From: Liriodendron chinense
Taxonomy: Eukaryota; Streptophyta; Magnoliopsida; Magnoliales; Magnoliaceae
Length of the DNA stretch: 64,000 nucleotides
Direction of reading: 5' to 3'
Assembly: GCA_003013855.2 (NCBI GenBank)
Contig: ML058484.1
Span: 10,403,344-10,467,343, forward strand
Shown here: positions 23,519 through 36,000 of the stretch, one piece after another
Numbering within the stretch: the first letter of the stretch is position 1
How the letters are laid out: the number at the start of each line of letters is the position of its first letter
Program-made: the position numbers and the translations under genes
The notes under the pieces: generated by a model
The model's database searches: none
Seen by the model: the letters and a program-made list of their open reading frames with translations, nothing else
What the model was told of the DNA's origin: nothing

Positions 23519-25709
23519 AGCATAAAACACATTCCAGTGAAAATTCAAGCTAGTTGGATGCCTGAATGGAAAACAATCTTTATTTGAATTCCAGCTGTTG
23601 ATATGCTTCCAACAGGCGATGTTGAGAGAAGACCGCACGAAAACTCATTTTAAGTGGCACCCAAACACGCCTATCTAATCCCATTAATCTGGTCTGTCAA
23701 CACTTGGCCATCCATATGCCACTTGGCCATCCATATGCCATTGTATTTTCTACACTCATGTTCCATCGAGCCAAATTCGAGATAGCACAGTCTCAACTAA
23801 GAGCATGCCGTGTACATTAATTGAATAATTTGGATAGTTGTGAACTCAGATCTCAGCACTATCCTGAACTGTTCTTTTCTGATCAGTGTCAAAACACAAG
23901 AGACCATCGCCAATGCCAATCTTCCTTCTGTGGCCTACTGGCCTGTTGGACACAGAATTTTCCATCTTTCAATGCCTGAAAGCTTAAGACCAAATGTCAT
24001 GTTTGATCAAGTACAATACAAGGAACGGTAGCCGCTGATTACATAAACATGATCAGCACGTCTACGAATACCGGATTCTTCAGTAGAAAATATCTGCTCG
24101 CACTTGTGGGTTTATGGATGCAGGGAATTGAATGCTTTCACTGCCTAACCAAACCAAACACAGTCCTGTGTTTTGAAATCGGTCCTGCTGATTTTTATAG
24201 CTTTAAATTAAGGATTTGAAGCAGGCATTGCAGTAAGACAGGAAAAATCTACTGTAATTGGGTTAGAATGACTATTGTGCAGCTACCTATTAAGGTCTTG
24301 ATAGAATAAAAGAATTGTAGAAATTTGTTGGCTTGATGTTGGTATTTCCATTCCTTTTTTTTTTTAATCTCAAATAAGGAGTCCGTGGTCGGGTGGACTG
24401 TGCTGCTAAAATCTCTCAAATTGGAAGATCCTAGCGGCTAAATCTTTGGGCTTCTTCCATTGAATGTTGATTGTAGTTATACTTCTTATAAGCCATGCAT
24501 TTGCATGCTGGCAACTGGAAATTTTAATTTCTTGTGAAGGTTTTTGGGCATTCTCCATCAATAGTCTAGATCACCAAACCATGGGCCCCACATGTACAAT
24601 ATGGAACTTCTCTATTGGTCACAAATAGAGCTCTCACCTCATAAAGAAAATGAACGATTAAAATGACAATTTTATATCTATGAGTCATTTTTTTATACCT
24701 GTTGTGCCATCTCTGCTATTCACAGACAATCATGTGGGATGATCTGAGTATTAATCCAGCAGGCCATTGCCCAAAAGCTGCACCAATCAAATGGAGCTTT
24801 GCATGTTGAATGTGGACTATCAGTAATTTTATGTTTTTGATTGCCCATGCCCAGGCCATTATCAAACAGTTAAGAGTCGTCTGGCCGTGCAAATTTTCGG
24901 ATTGTGGCCCAATTAGATGACCACATGCATATGCCGGCAATGAAATGGAAGATACAAAACTATCCCTCAAAAAATAAATTGAAAATGGCTCTGGGCATTT
25001 GGCTTGTAGACCCCCTATTTTGCATAAGTGGGTTGTGCTGTTAATCTAAGGGTTGAAATAGAATTCTCTTCATGGAGGGGTCACAGTGTCGATCTAACTG
25101 TTGAAGGAGAATTCTCTTCACACATAGCATTCCATCACAATCATCTCATTGTAATTTGGATCATGGCGCTTGTTTGGATACAACGAATCCAAGATGTGGA
25201 AAGGAAAATAATGATGACTGGGCAACGATTATTCCCATCTTTACTGTAGAAAGTGGGATTCCAGAATTGCTGGTGTGATGCATGGGACAGAGTATCATTC
25301 CAAATTCAAGCAGTAAAAGTCTACTAATTAGATGAATTTTTGCACCACTGACCATCTGTTGCTGCCCCAGTTGAATGAACGGTCCCAGCAGCCATGTATC
25401 GAGTCAAGCAGCTACAGGGCTCTGCATAGTATGTATGATTTATATTCTGATAACTGAGGGCCATGCCTTGGTAATCCAGACCGCTGCTATGGACCATGCC
25501 CAAAAACCTGATCAAGGCTCTGGAAAGCATGTTTGGGGTTTTTTTTTTTTTTTTTTACTTCTGTTATGGTATGACATGCAACCGTGGATCGGCCATTTGT
25601 TGGTCCCTTGTTTTGGATCCAACCGTTGCTTTATTTATCTGATTGTGAGGCGGACCATTGTCTACATTACTAAGCCGTGGGCCCCACTGAAAACTGGACT
25701 ACTCATATC
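23519..25709. other. Gene-free stretch
   Basis: No protein similarity is recognised. A 13-base phrase ('acttggccatcca…') is repeated at 23703 and 23721, and an (A+T)-rich block with a T run lies near 24355. Small ORFs near 23840 and 25375 have no recognisable domain. Confidence 0.45.
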
Positions 25710-25840
25710 TAGGACTGTCAAAGGGCCGGGCCTTGGGTTGGTCTCGGCCCAGCTGTTGAACTGTTTTGGGCCGGGCCATCGGGCTGGGCCTATTCAAAAT
25801 TCCGATTTTGCAGGCCTGAGCCCAGCCCATTGACACCCTA
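25710..25840. mobile_element. Short hAT-type MITE
   Basis: 131 bp with ends TAGGACTGTCAAAGGGCC and, reverse-complemented, TAGGGTGTCAATGGGC. The flanking octamers (CTCATATC and TTCATAGG) agree at five positions, consistent with an old 8-bp duplication. Similar termini occur near 16215 and 16300. Confidence 0.55.
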
Positions 25841-25959
25841 TTCATAGGCTCTCAATAGGCCGGATCTGGATCGGTCCAGTTGGATCCAGCTCCAAGTTCA
25901 AAAATTTGCACCTGAAGGATTCAGATCGAATTTGGATCCAAAAGATGATATCCATATCC

Positions 25960-26385
25960 CAAAAATGAAGCATATTCAATTATCAAGTGGACCATACCAT
26001 AAGAAACAATGGTGATCGACCATCCTACCATTAAACCTTCTTAGGCTGCACTTTAATGTTTCCATAGTGTTTATCTACCATCCGATCTGTTGATAAGGTC
26101 ACATAATCCCGGATGAAGGAGAAAAATAAATATTAGCTTGATCCAAAACTTTCATGTCCAATTAATGGTCAATCAACATTGTTTCCCATGACAATTAATG
26201 TCCAATCAATGTACACCTGATAATTAGATCTGTTTCATTTTTTCAGATAATGTAATAGAATGATTTGAAAAAAAATAGATGGATAGCATGGATACATAAT
26301 AAATACATCAAAGTGGGCCCCACGGTAACCACATGGTAATGGGCGCGGTCTTAGGTGAGGCTGGGGTCTCACCTAGTCCACTCTC
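25960..26385. mobile_element. Foldback element, left arm truncated
   Basis: It carries the family words AAAAATGAAGCA, AGTGGACCATACCATAAG, TGTTGATAAGGTCACA, and a right arm ending AAGTGGGCCCCACGG … GGGGTCTCACCTAGTCC, the terminus also seen at 2580 and 3074. Confidence 0.6.
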
Positions 26386-26487
26386 ATTTATTGGATGGTT
26401 AAAAGTGAAATACTCCAATGGTCTTATTTTAAGAAACAATTCTAAGAACCAGAATGGGTTAGAATTTAGTTTATTTAATTTGAGTTA

Positions 26488-27141
26488 AGGCCCGTTTGGC
26501 ACCATGGCTTAGAGGAGAAGTGAGGAGAAGTGGATTCCATGATATCAATACTCATCAATTCCAGTTCTTACCAATTCCCGATTTTCTGTTTGGCAGTCAA
26601 GATTTGGAGAGAAATCAAACAAGAAGGAATGGACGGTGTAAATTTCAATCCCACCATATTAGCCTCGATTTTTAAATCCATGCCATTCATCCATTTTTAC
26701 CGATCATTTTATGCCAAGATCCAAAAAACAAAGCAAATCCACATCTATAGTGGACCATAAAACAAGAAAAAATGGAGAGTGAAACCTTTATGATGCACAA
26801 AAGTTTTAGATTAAATTGATATTTCTATGGTCCCTTCATCTAGGTCTTTATCAACAAGTTGGATGGAAAATATACATCAGGTTGGGTCCCATAGTTAGGG
26901 ACACATTACGGTTGGTTCCACGTTGGGAAGGATTTCTCTTCAAATCTTACCTATTTGGGAGGAATTGAAAAAGGGCTAAAAGTGCCTTTTTGAGTTCTCC
27001 TGGATTCCTCTCAAATCCACTTCTCATCAAATCCATTGGATTCCTTTCAAATCCACTTCTCATCAAATCCATGGTGCCAAAGAGAATAAAGCAACCAGTT
27101 TCTCCTCCTTTCTCCTCAAAGCCATGGTGCCAAACGGGCCA
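26488..27141. mobile_element. Tourist-like MITE with perfect termini
   Basis: The inverted termini GGCCCGTTTGGCACCATGG are perfect over at least 21 bp, and TTA flanks both sides (26485-26487 and 27142-27144). The inner part includes a foldback-family segment ('atggacggtgtaaatttcaa', 'ccatccatttttac'), so a second element seems to have inserted. It lies about 0.8 kb upstream of the CBP80 start codon. Confidence 0.8.
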
Positions 27142-27221
27142 TTAATATATATGCAACATCTCTCGATTGCTAAATGCCTGTGTATCAGGCGTCGTACGCA
27201 GTCAGAGTATCATTAAATCGC

Positions 27222-27615
27222 CACCAGTGGTGTGGGGCCCACCTTGATGTATATGTTTTATATCCATGCTGTTCATCTGTTTTTCCAGCTTATTTTAGGC
27301 ACGAGCCAAAAAAAATGAAGCAGATAGATGGCAGAAGTGGACCACACCACAGGAAATAGTAGAAATGATGACAACCAACGTTGAAACTTAGGGTCCACCG
27401 TAATGCTTATTTTCCATCCAACCTGCTGATAAGGTCAAAACTTTCTGTGGCCCATGAAGTTTTTAATGGTGCACATTCAATTACTACTGTTTCCTGCTGT
27501 GTGGTCCACTTGAAATTTTGATCTGTTTCATTTTTGGGCCCATCCCCTAAAATGAGTTGCAAAAACTGATGGACGGCGTGGATAAAACAGATACATCACG
27601 GTGGCCCCATGACGT
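27222..27615. mobile_element. Foldback element abutting the CBP80 leader
   Basis: Left arm GTGGGGCCCACCTTGATGTA … ATGAAGCAGAT … GTGGACCACACCACAGGAA; right arm the inverse up to GGATAAAACAGATACATCAC. It ends less than 50 bp before the pyrimidine-rich sequence that begins the presumed CBP80 leader, so core promoter elements must overlap or be very close to it. Confidence 0.7.
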
Positions 27616-27913
27616 CTGTTGGGGTCACCGACCAATCCGCTTCCCAAAAAAACCCTTCTCTCTCACTCTTTCCGTGCGGCACAAAACCCCTCTAAAGCTT
27701 CTCGCGCTCCCCCTCCCTTCTTCCCTCTATTCAGAAGTTTTGGTAGGAATTCCCTTTTCCTTCTTTCTTCGCTCCCCTCTCTCTGTCCCTCTGTCCATCT
27801 CTCTCTCTTCTCTCTCTTTCACATCCATTTGTTTTCTCTTTCGCTGAAATCTTTTTCTTCATTTTTTTTTTTGTGATGGCATTTTAAGTTCGTTGGAAGA
27901 AGAAGAAGAAGAA
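27616..27913 (+). promoter_or_regulatory. Presumed CBP80 promoter edge and 5' leader
   Basis: A strongly pyrimidine-rich stretch (CTTCTCTCTC, CCCTCCCTTC, CTCTCTCTTC) from about 27645 to 27865 followed by a (GAA)n run directly before the ATG at 27914. CT-rich leaders are typical of plant housekeeping genes. No convincing TATA box is seen. Confidence 0.5.
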
Positions 27914-27997
27914 ATGAGTAGTTGGAGGAATCTTCTGCTTAGAATCGGCGACAAATGCCCTGAGTACGGCGGCAACTCCGACTTCAAAGAGCACATT
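27914..27997 (+). CDS. CBP80: CBP80 exon 1
   Basis: Encodes the initiator Met and residues 1-28 (MSSWRNLLLRIGDKCPEYG … KEHI). The donor is ATT|GTATGC. The ATG follows a (GAA)n run. Confidence 0.9.
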
Positions 27998-28085
27998 GTA
28001 TGCCTCTCTCTCTCTCTCTCTGTCTATGTTTTCTTTTTATTTGAGTATTTTCGACATAGCTCTTGAAACCCTAGTCAGGAATCGC

Positions 28086-28116
<31 letters not shown>

Positions 28117-31100
28117 AGCGTATGGTGCTGGGCATTACGCCACACCTACGCTTCTGGGGCTTGCCATGTTTTACGCGCGGCACGTACCTCAAATCCGAAC
28201 CACCCAAATAGTGATTGGGCATCGTACCCAAAATTAGATTGTTCAGACAACCTGACCTCTAATCAATGGATTTTTTTTTTTTTTTTTAATATTTGCCATT
28301 CTGCTAATCATGACCTACTAGGCAATGTAGTCTACCGTGCTGTATATGTGGTACGTACCTCAAATCTGAACCGCCCAAATAGTGGGGCCCGCTTGAGTTT
28401 GGGTATATACCCAAAATCAGATTGCTTAGACAATCCTCACCTGTAATCAATGGATGATTTTTTTGAATGGTAGACGGTGTTTTGTTCTTTGCCTCAGCCA
28501 TCCGCTAGGCGTCCACTCTCTGGCCAGTTAGGATCATTACTGCCAATGTAATCTTGGGCTGTAATCTGTCTTCAGTGTGTTGTACATGCCACATGTACGG
28601 TAGGAGAGTGGACGTGGCCTATATAGTAGTTGTGATGTAATTCTGGCACCCTATCATTCCCCTTGGAGCATAATCTCTCTTCTTCTCTTGTTGTCTCTCT
28701 CTCGTACTCAAATGCAATGCATCTTTGCTCTATCATGGTGCAAATGGGGTTTATTGGACTTGTGGATGGTCCAGTCGTGATATGGGCTGTTCATCTGATG
28801 GAACTCACTGTTTTTGTTTATGATTTTTTCTCAGCTTGATTAATGGACGATCCATATTGATGATTTAACATTCCATATGTCCAATGCACCCATTTAGCAT
28901 TAAAATAGATTGCAAATTAGTTGCATAGCATCACCCCCTTGTGTGCATACCATCATCATTGTCATTGTCATCAAAGCCTCATCCCCAACTTATTGGAGTC
29001 GGCTACACAAATCCTGTTACGCCATTCCAGTCTATCATGGACCATGCCCTTAGTTAAACCATCTGACCGGGTCCTCAAGTCTTTTCTTATTGCCTCCATC
29101 TTCGTCCTTTTGGGCCTTCCCCTTGCCCTTTTAGAGCCTTCTAATTGAACTAATCACTCGTTCCTAACCAGTGCAGTTCTTGGTCTCTGGTCACATTGCC
29201 AAACCATCTAAGTCTACTTTCTCTCCGTCTTATTAGCTATTGGTGCTACTCCCAAGTTCACACGATTGCAGCGTTTCCTGATTCTATCCATGGTATGCCA
29301 AAAAGGTTTCGTAACTGTAACGGTGGTAACTGTTATGCATAACGGGACCGAAATGGACGTAATGACCACTATAGAAAAAATGGCCCGTAATGGCCCCATA
29401 ATGAGGACACGATATATTTTTTGCAAAAGAAGAAGAAGAAAGGTCGTAACGGCTATTACGGCTCGTATTGTAGCGGCAACGGTGGTGGCCGTTATGGAAT
29501 ACCTTAATTCTATCCTTCCATTTCATGCTTTCCATCCATTTTAACATCCTCATTTTCGCTATGGTCACCTTATGAATATTTTGTTCCTTGATCGCTCAAC
29601 ATTTTGTTTCATAAAGTATGGCCGATCTTGTCTTATATCTATCCTATAAAATTTTCCCTTCAATTTCATTGGCATGTGGTGACCATATAAAACTCCAGAG
29701 GCACATCACCACTTCATCCACCTATCTCTAATTCTACATTGAACATCCTTCTCAATCTCTTTGCCATCCTGGATTATTAACGCAAGGTTTTGAAAATGGT
29801 CATTTGGGGACCTCTTGGTCAACAATCTTAACTAATACCCTAGTCTTTCTCAATTCCCCCATCTGCATATACTTATGCAGAATGCTCTGTTCCCCATTTT
29901 CTTCTTTCCTTTTTTTTTTCCTTTCCAAATTGCGTGGAGGACATTCAAATTTGCAGTGAATACATTAGAAAATTATGTGAATATAGTAGAGATGTTCCTA
30001 TAAGAAATAAGATATCATTGTAACTAAATCATTTATTGACTTTATGGGGTTTGTTTGTTTTGTTTATTATAAGGATTATAATTGGGCCTTCTAGGCAGTG
30101 TTCTCAAAATCCTGCGATTTATGATTTATGATATACGATTTGCGTCGAATCTTAAGCAGAACGATTTGAATCCCACCTTGAATCCCTTTTTGTATGAATC
30201 CTACGGTTCTATGATTCAAAGTATACTTTTTTGCTTCTATTTTAAGCTTCACTTGGCTTTCATTTTATATTTTCAAATTGGTGGGGTCTTTAAGAATTGT
30301 TTAGAAAAGGTAAATTATTTTATTTGTTCTTTATAAGAGATTAATTGCTATCTCTTCAACATTAAATCATGGAATTTTTTTTTATGATGTCTTACTTCTT
30401 AATTAGTCGAAACACCAAATTGATGTATGGCTTATCTAGAATGTTTTTGTGAATGGATACGATCATGTTGACTTATATGTGTTGTGGGCTAATGTTTGGA
30501 AATTAAAATATCTTTTTTCGTCAGTCTACAATATCAAATACCGGTTTTCCAACGCAATTCTATATTCAAGAAAGGTAACTTTTTTTTTAATTTTTTTAAA
30601 GATTATATTCAAGAAAGGTAACAAGAACATAAATTATTAAAGGTTCCTTGTGTGTTTTTAAGAGAAATTTCTTGAAAGACAAAAATAAAGGAAAGATAAG
30701 AATCCTTTAACGCTATCAATACATGGTATTGCTTGGTGCATATTGATGGCAAAAGGATGATTGGGTTTTAATTTTTTTTATGATTTATTTATATTTTTCA
30801 ACTTTTTAAAAATTATAAAAATCTTACGATTTACGATACGATTCAATCCCTATTACGATTTGCGATACGATAATGATTTTGACAACATTGCTTTTAGGAA
30901 GTTTTTAATTCAATCAATTATCGCCGTTGCGGCTTGGTTGATGTAGGCCCACAACCCACCTAGGCCCACAGCCCATGGCTCATCTAAGCCCGCTATAGGA
31001 CCCAACAAGACATAGGCCCATAGTCCACTGTAGGGCCCAACATGTGCTGATTTTTGGATTGTTTATTTATAGATTTGGGGGCCTAAATTAAGGATTGCAA

Positions 31101-31902
31101 TTTACTATTTTTGGGAGATGTGGGGGCTGATTTAAAGATGTGATCGTAGATGTGGAGCGGATGTGATTGAAGATATGGGGCTGATTATAGATGTGTAATT
31201 AGCGTTACTTTCTATGTTTGCTTTTACTATTATTAGGCTTTTTACCATCTTAGGTAGATTAGGTTAGTTAGAAATAAATTATGATTGATTTGAAAGCAAT
31301 CTCTTAGTTGGGAGGATTTCAATTAAAGATTTATTTAGGGTTTATAAAAGGGGAGGTTGGTGCAGGAGTTAGTGATTCCAAATTTTTTAAGTGTGAGCTT
31401 TGTTATAGTTTTTGTAAGAGAAGAAGGTTGATATCAAGTTCTCTCCCTCTCTACTCTTACTTTTATTTTTTTTTATTTTTTTGCAATCTGGGTACTGAGA
31501 TCTCATTGACTCGATAACCGGGTTGCACCATTGGTCCCCGGTTCTTATCAATTTAATGATGGCTTTTTGCCTAGTTTTGGGTCCTAACTTGATGCGGGGC
31601 TTAGGTTTTGCAAAATTTTTCTGTTAGGCCCAACTGGAGCCGCATAACATGCCCTTTTATGATGTTAATGGGCCATCTCGGGCCTGAAATTATACTCCAT
31701 GCTGCTAACAAGCTGTGTATATATAGCATAGAGTGGAATGTTAGGCTAGATTACTATATGGCAAGCTGGTTACAATTATTGATAGTGGAATGGCAGAATA
31801 GGATTCGTAGCGGATCCCAATTAGTTGGGGTAAGGCTTAGATGATGATGATGGTAACGAGGATTGGTCTGGCCTTGGAACCAGATTGCCATCCCTAGGCA
31901 TG

Positions 31903-31965
<63 letters not shown>

Positions 31966-33005
31966 ATTCCTGTTATGGATGGTGCATAGCCTAAAAATAA
32001 CGGTGTCTCAATGATTGCAACCATCTGATTCTCCTTCTGTTTACTTTGGACAGCTAATCATTTTACTTTTGTCAGTATGTTTGGCCACCAATCAGATGGT
32101 GAAGATTGTTTTGACCTTTACTATTCCTGAAAACTGCCATGTGGATCTCTACCATCTTTCTTGTTTAAGTAGTTGTGTTTACAAAAGATGCATGACCACG
32201 AGGGATGACAATGAGCCAGGTTTAGGCTGGGTCATGATCGCCAATTTAGTTGGGCTTGAAAGTCAGGCTCAGGCTAGACCTTTGTTAATCATGATGGGCC
32301 TGGATTTGGGCTTGGGCTGGCTTCAGTGGAAAATGGCGCCACATCTCATCCCTAGTGAAACCCCTTCCTATATGACCTGAAAGTCAATCTCTAGTTGATC
32401 CATGTGTCTAAAGTTTAGGACCAAGTTTGGCCTGCAACATGTTGTGCTTGGAAGCTTGACGTGCTATCCTTGCCTATTCCATGCCCTAATGAGTAAAATG
32501 ACCATTGGGCACCATTTTTTTTTTTTTTTTTTTTTTAAGATTTGAAAATCATGTAGTATGTTACGACATCCATTTCTATTTCAGGAAACATGCTATGGCT
32601 TAATTTTGAGAGAGCTGGAGCACTCTGGAGATGATATTTTAGAGGTAAACTATTACAATCTTATTTCACTCCATGTATACCATGTCATACAAATTCATAG
32701 AAAAGATTATGCATGTTATCAAATATGTAATAGTTACCAATTGTTTAGATATCTCATTGACACTTACATACTGCATTGAATATTGCTAGAGAGTATTTTC
32801 TGCTACCAATCTAGAAATTTTCTTACTTATAACAAGGTATCTTTCATAATACTTCCATATTTCTCATTTTATTGGCAAAAAAGATTGTGATATTGTTTTA
32901 AAATTTTTTTCTTTGAAGAATACCACGGTTTTATTAAAATAATAAAAATACGTTAACCATGACAAGGCATCATCCAGAGATCCTGATAACCCGCCAAAAA
33001 CCCCC

Positions 33006-33084
<79 letters not shown>

Positions 33085-36000
33085 GGATTTCTCATGTGAG
33101 AAATGCATTAAGATTTGTTGCACATGATGGCATGAATTTAGCTATAGATACATGATCATTCAAAATTTTAAATGCATGGTCAGTTAGAGACTCGAAATTA
33201 TTATCTAAAACTTGTAGATGTTCATTATTTTTATGCTAATGCTAGAAGATACCACGATGACAGTGGGCCCCAACTTGATCCTATGATGACATGACTTGAT
33301 AGATTTCCTATTTCAGGCGAATGGGTGACTCTTTATTCGGTGGTGTTGCAAACGTCTAGTGCCTTAACCAACTTTAGACCAGTGTTTTAAATATCGACGA
33401 TATCGGCCGATACATCCCACGATATATCTTGTTTCCCACTTGTGCGAAACGAAACACACAAGTAGTGGGATATTTCCCACATGTTCAATCTAGTGAGCAT
33501 TTTTTTTTTTAATCATTATTTTTCCTGTAAATCATGTTAAATCAGTATCAAATTGTTACAAATCCATGATTGAGAGCTTCGATTTTGAGATTTGGAGAAG
33601 ATGGGCCGAATTGTGGAAAATTGAAAAGAAAAAAAAAATCCCAATTTCTCGCAAATCAGTTGCAATCTGTGTCCAAACAAAAAATCAAATATGTATGTAA
33701 CCTTCTCTAGTGATTCTTCTTTTGCTTTTGAATGTAGTGCTTGTGTTTCCACATGTCTTCTTACATTTGTAAATTATATGAATATACTTTGAATATACCT
33801 GCATCAATTCAATTAGACAGCGCGTAGATTAGGACCCCATACAAAGAAAGCCTATTATGTGCACTTGTTTTTTCTAATGTTTTGATTTATAAGTGTATTG
33901 GTGTCTTTTTTAACAATCACTGAAGGTTCATTGAAAAATTTGACCAATTTCCCAATGTTTCTCCATGTTTCCAACAACAACGATACATTACGCGACACAA
34001 CCGATATATCCCATGCGATAACCGATACGTATCTGTATCCCAAGGGTGCGATACGTAACGGGATACAGATATTTCGAACACTGCTTTAGACCATTATCCC
34101 ATTTTTCTCGTATCAAAATTGGACTGGTGGGGCCTTTCTTTGTCTTGTTTTGAGTTGATGTGGCTGGTAGGGGGAGCAGGCAAGATGTTAAAATTGAAGC
34201 TTAAAAATGTTTAAAGCTAAAATTTGCAAGAGTGTTGAAGAAGTGAATACAAAGATCCTTGATGGCATTTAGGAGATCAATGGCAAGGAAGGAGGACGTT
34301 TGCTGAGGGCATAATTTTGAATATTGGTATTGTATCTGCCAATGCAGCTGTATCGTATATGTATTGGCTTGATACAATATGCAAGACGGGGCCGAATTGG
34401 CCCACCCTAAAAAAGGGGTTGTATCAGTTGATATGGGGTTTATGGCAGCGATATGGGTCCATTATGTCATACGCCCATAAAGGCTCAATTTTGGTATTCT
34501 TTTTTCTAATTTTCACTCATTTTTCCTCTTCTTTTTTTCATTTCAACCATGGAGAAATCTTAAAAACTCATTTTAGACTAGATTTTGACCAATTTTGGAG
34601 ATCAAAATAAAAGATTTGGGTGGGATGAGTTGAAGCAGAATGGACTATTATGTGAAAAATTGGTAAACCTAGGCCCTAATTCATCGTTTAGTTAGGGTCA
34701 ATCTGGTTGACTTTCAATAGGTCAAGCCAACATACGGCATTTTATTAAAGAATGATTTGATACACCATTATATACATGTCCAAAATGCAACGAAATAATA
34801 GATTCTTGATTATCTCATTTCCCCCCCTTTTCTAATAGTTTCTTTAATTCTTTGGCTTTAAGAAAAAAATTAACAAACACAGGCCCATACAGTCTGATAC
34901 TTGCCGAGAGTGATACGCGACACACGTATCGTATTGTTTTTCAGCTGGGCGGATATGTCCCCTGATGCTGATATTCGGAACGACTGTTGAGGGAGGATAT
35001 ATCCATATGGAGGGTCTAAAAGTGGAATTTAAGAGAGGTGGAGGAGGAAAAGATAATATGGTGACAAAATTCTAGGGTGATTTGTCTTATGGAGGTGGAC
35101 GAGCAAAATTTCTCTATAGAATGGAAAGAGCTAGGAGAAGGTTGAATTGTATGGTCTTGATAAGGAAGGGTTGACGATTGAACCCAAAAGAAGTTTGATA
35201 TGCTATTGGTGAGTTCTATTGTAACCTGTAGATGGGAGACAGATTGGAGGAGTGGTCGAAGAAGAGGAAGTGAAAGAGGCGGTTGAATAGTGTTTTTATT
35301 TATTATTTTTTTAAAGCATATTTTATTAAGAAAACTAAAGAGCAGAAATAAAAACAGAAAAAAATAAAAAACAAATAATACAACAGGGAGATCATCTCCT
35401 GTCCACAATGGAGACAGCATGAAGGAAAACCCCATTCTTAGTAAGGGTATCTGCCTTATCATCTGGCAATCTACTCCTACGAATGACACCCCGTTACAGC
35501 TAACCAAATCAAACAGCTCCTCATTGATTCTTTCAATCCTCCGTGGACAATTTTTAGATTAGGGCTAACTGATTGCATTTGAGGAATCCCTTCAACAATA
35601 GCTCAAAGGAAAGAGAAACTGATTATCACCTTTACAGCTTGAAGAACAGCTTTTGCTTCCACAACATTCGGGTCTACAATGCCAATCGGACTCGAAAGCT
35701 TAGCAAGAAGAGCACCATTGCAATTGCAACCCATGACACTTGCAGGTCTTGGATTACCAAAGAAGCATCCCGGATTACCAACTACTCCGCTGTGGTGGTT
35801 GAGTAGCTGGGGAGTGATAAGATGCTGGTGATGGCTTTCCTTTTGCAGTCTATATCGTGTTGTGGTGGAAGTAAAAAGAAGGCAATGAGATTTCTGTATC
35901 TTTGCTGCCTTTTTGGCGCTTCTTTAATAAAGTTCATTACTTCTCAAAAGAAGAAGAAGAAGAAGAAGAAAGGAAAAAAGAAGAAAGATGAGCTTTCTGA

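Larger units (their letters stand above)
27998..32584 (+). other. CBP80 intron 1 (4587 bp)
   Basis: Donor GTATGC, acceptor TTTCAG. It contains a CT tract by the donor, a 30-base C run, an RTE LINE remnant with a Mutator-like MITE inside, a hAT-type element, an RTE 3' end and a TA microsatellite. Confidence 0.88.

Noticed and set aside
23840..24031. 63-codon ORF that looks protein-like in composition
   Set aside because: No family recognised and no flanking exons or splice sites that would extend it.
25375..25833. 152-codon ORF on the plus strand
   Set aside because: It runs through a poly(T) tract (a run of Phe) and into the short hAT-type MITE at 25710-25840; the composition is not protein-like.
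35016..35507. 163-codon minus-strand ORF
   Set aside because: It only partly overlaps the LINE RNase H remnant and continues through the AT-rich tail; it is not a gene in its own right.
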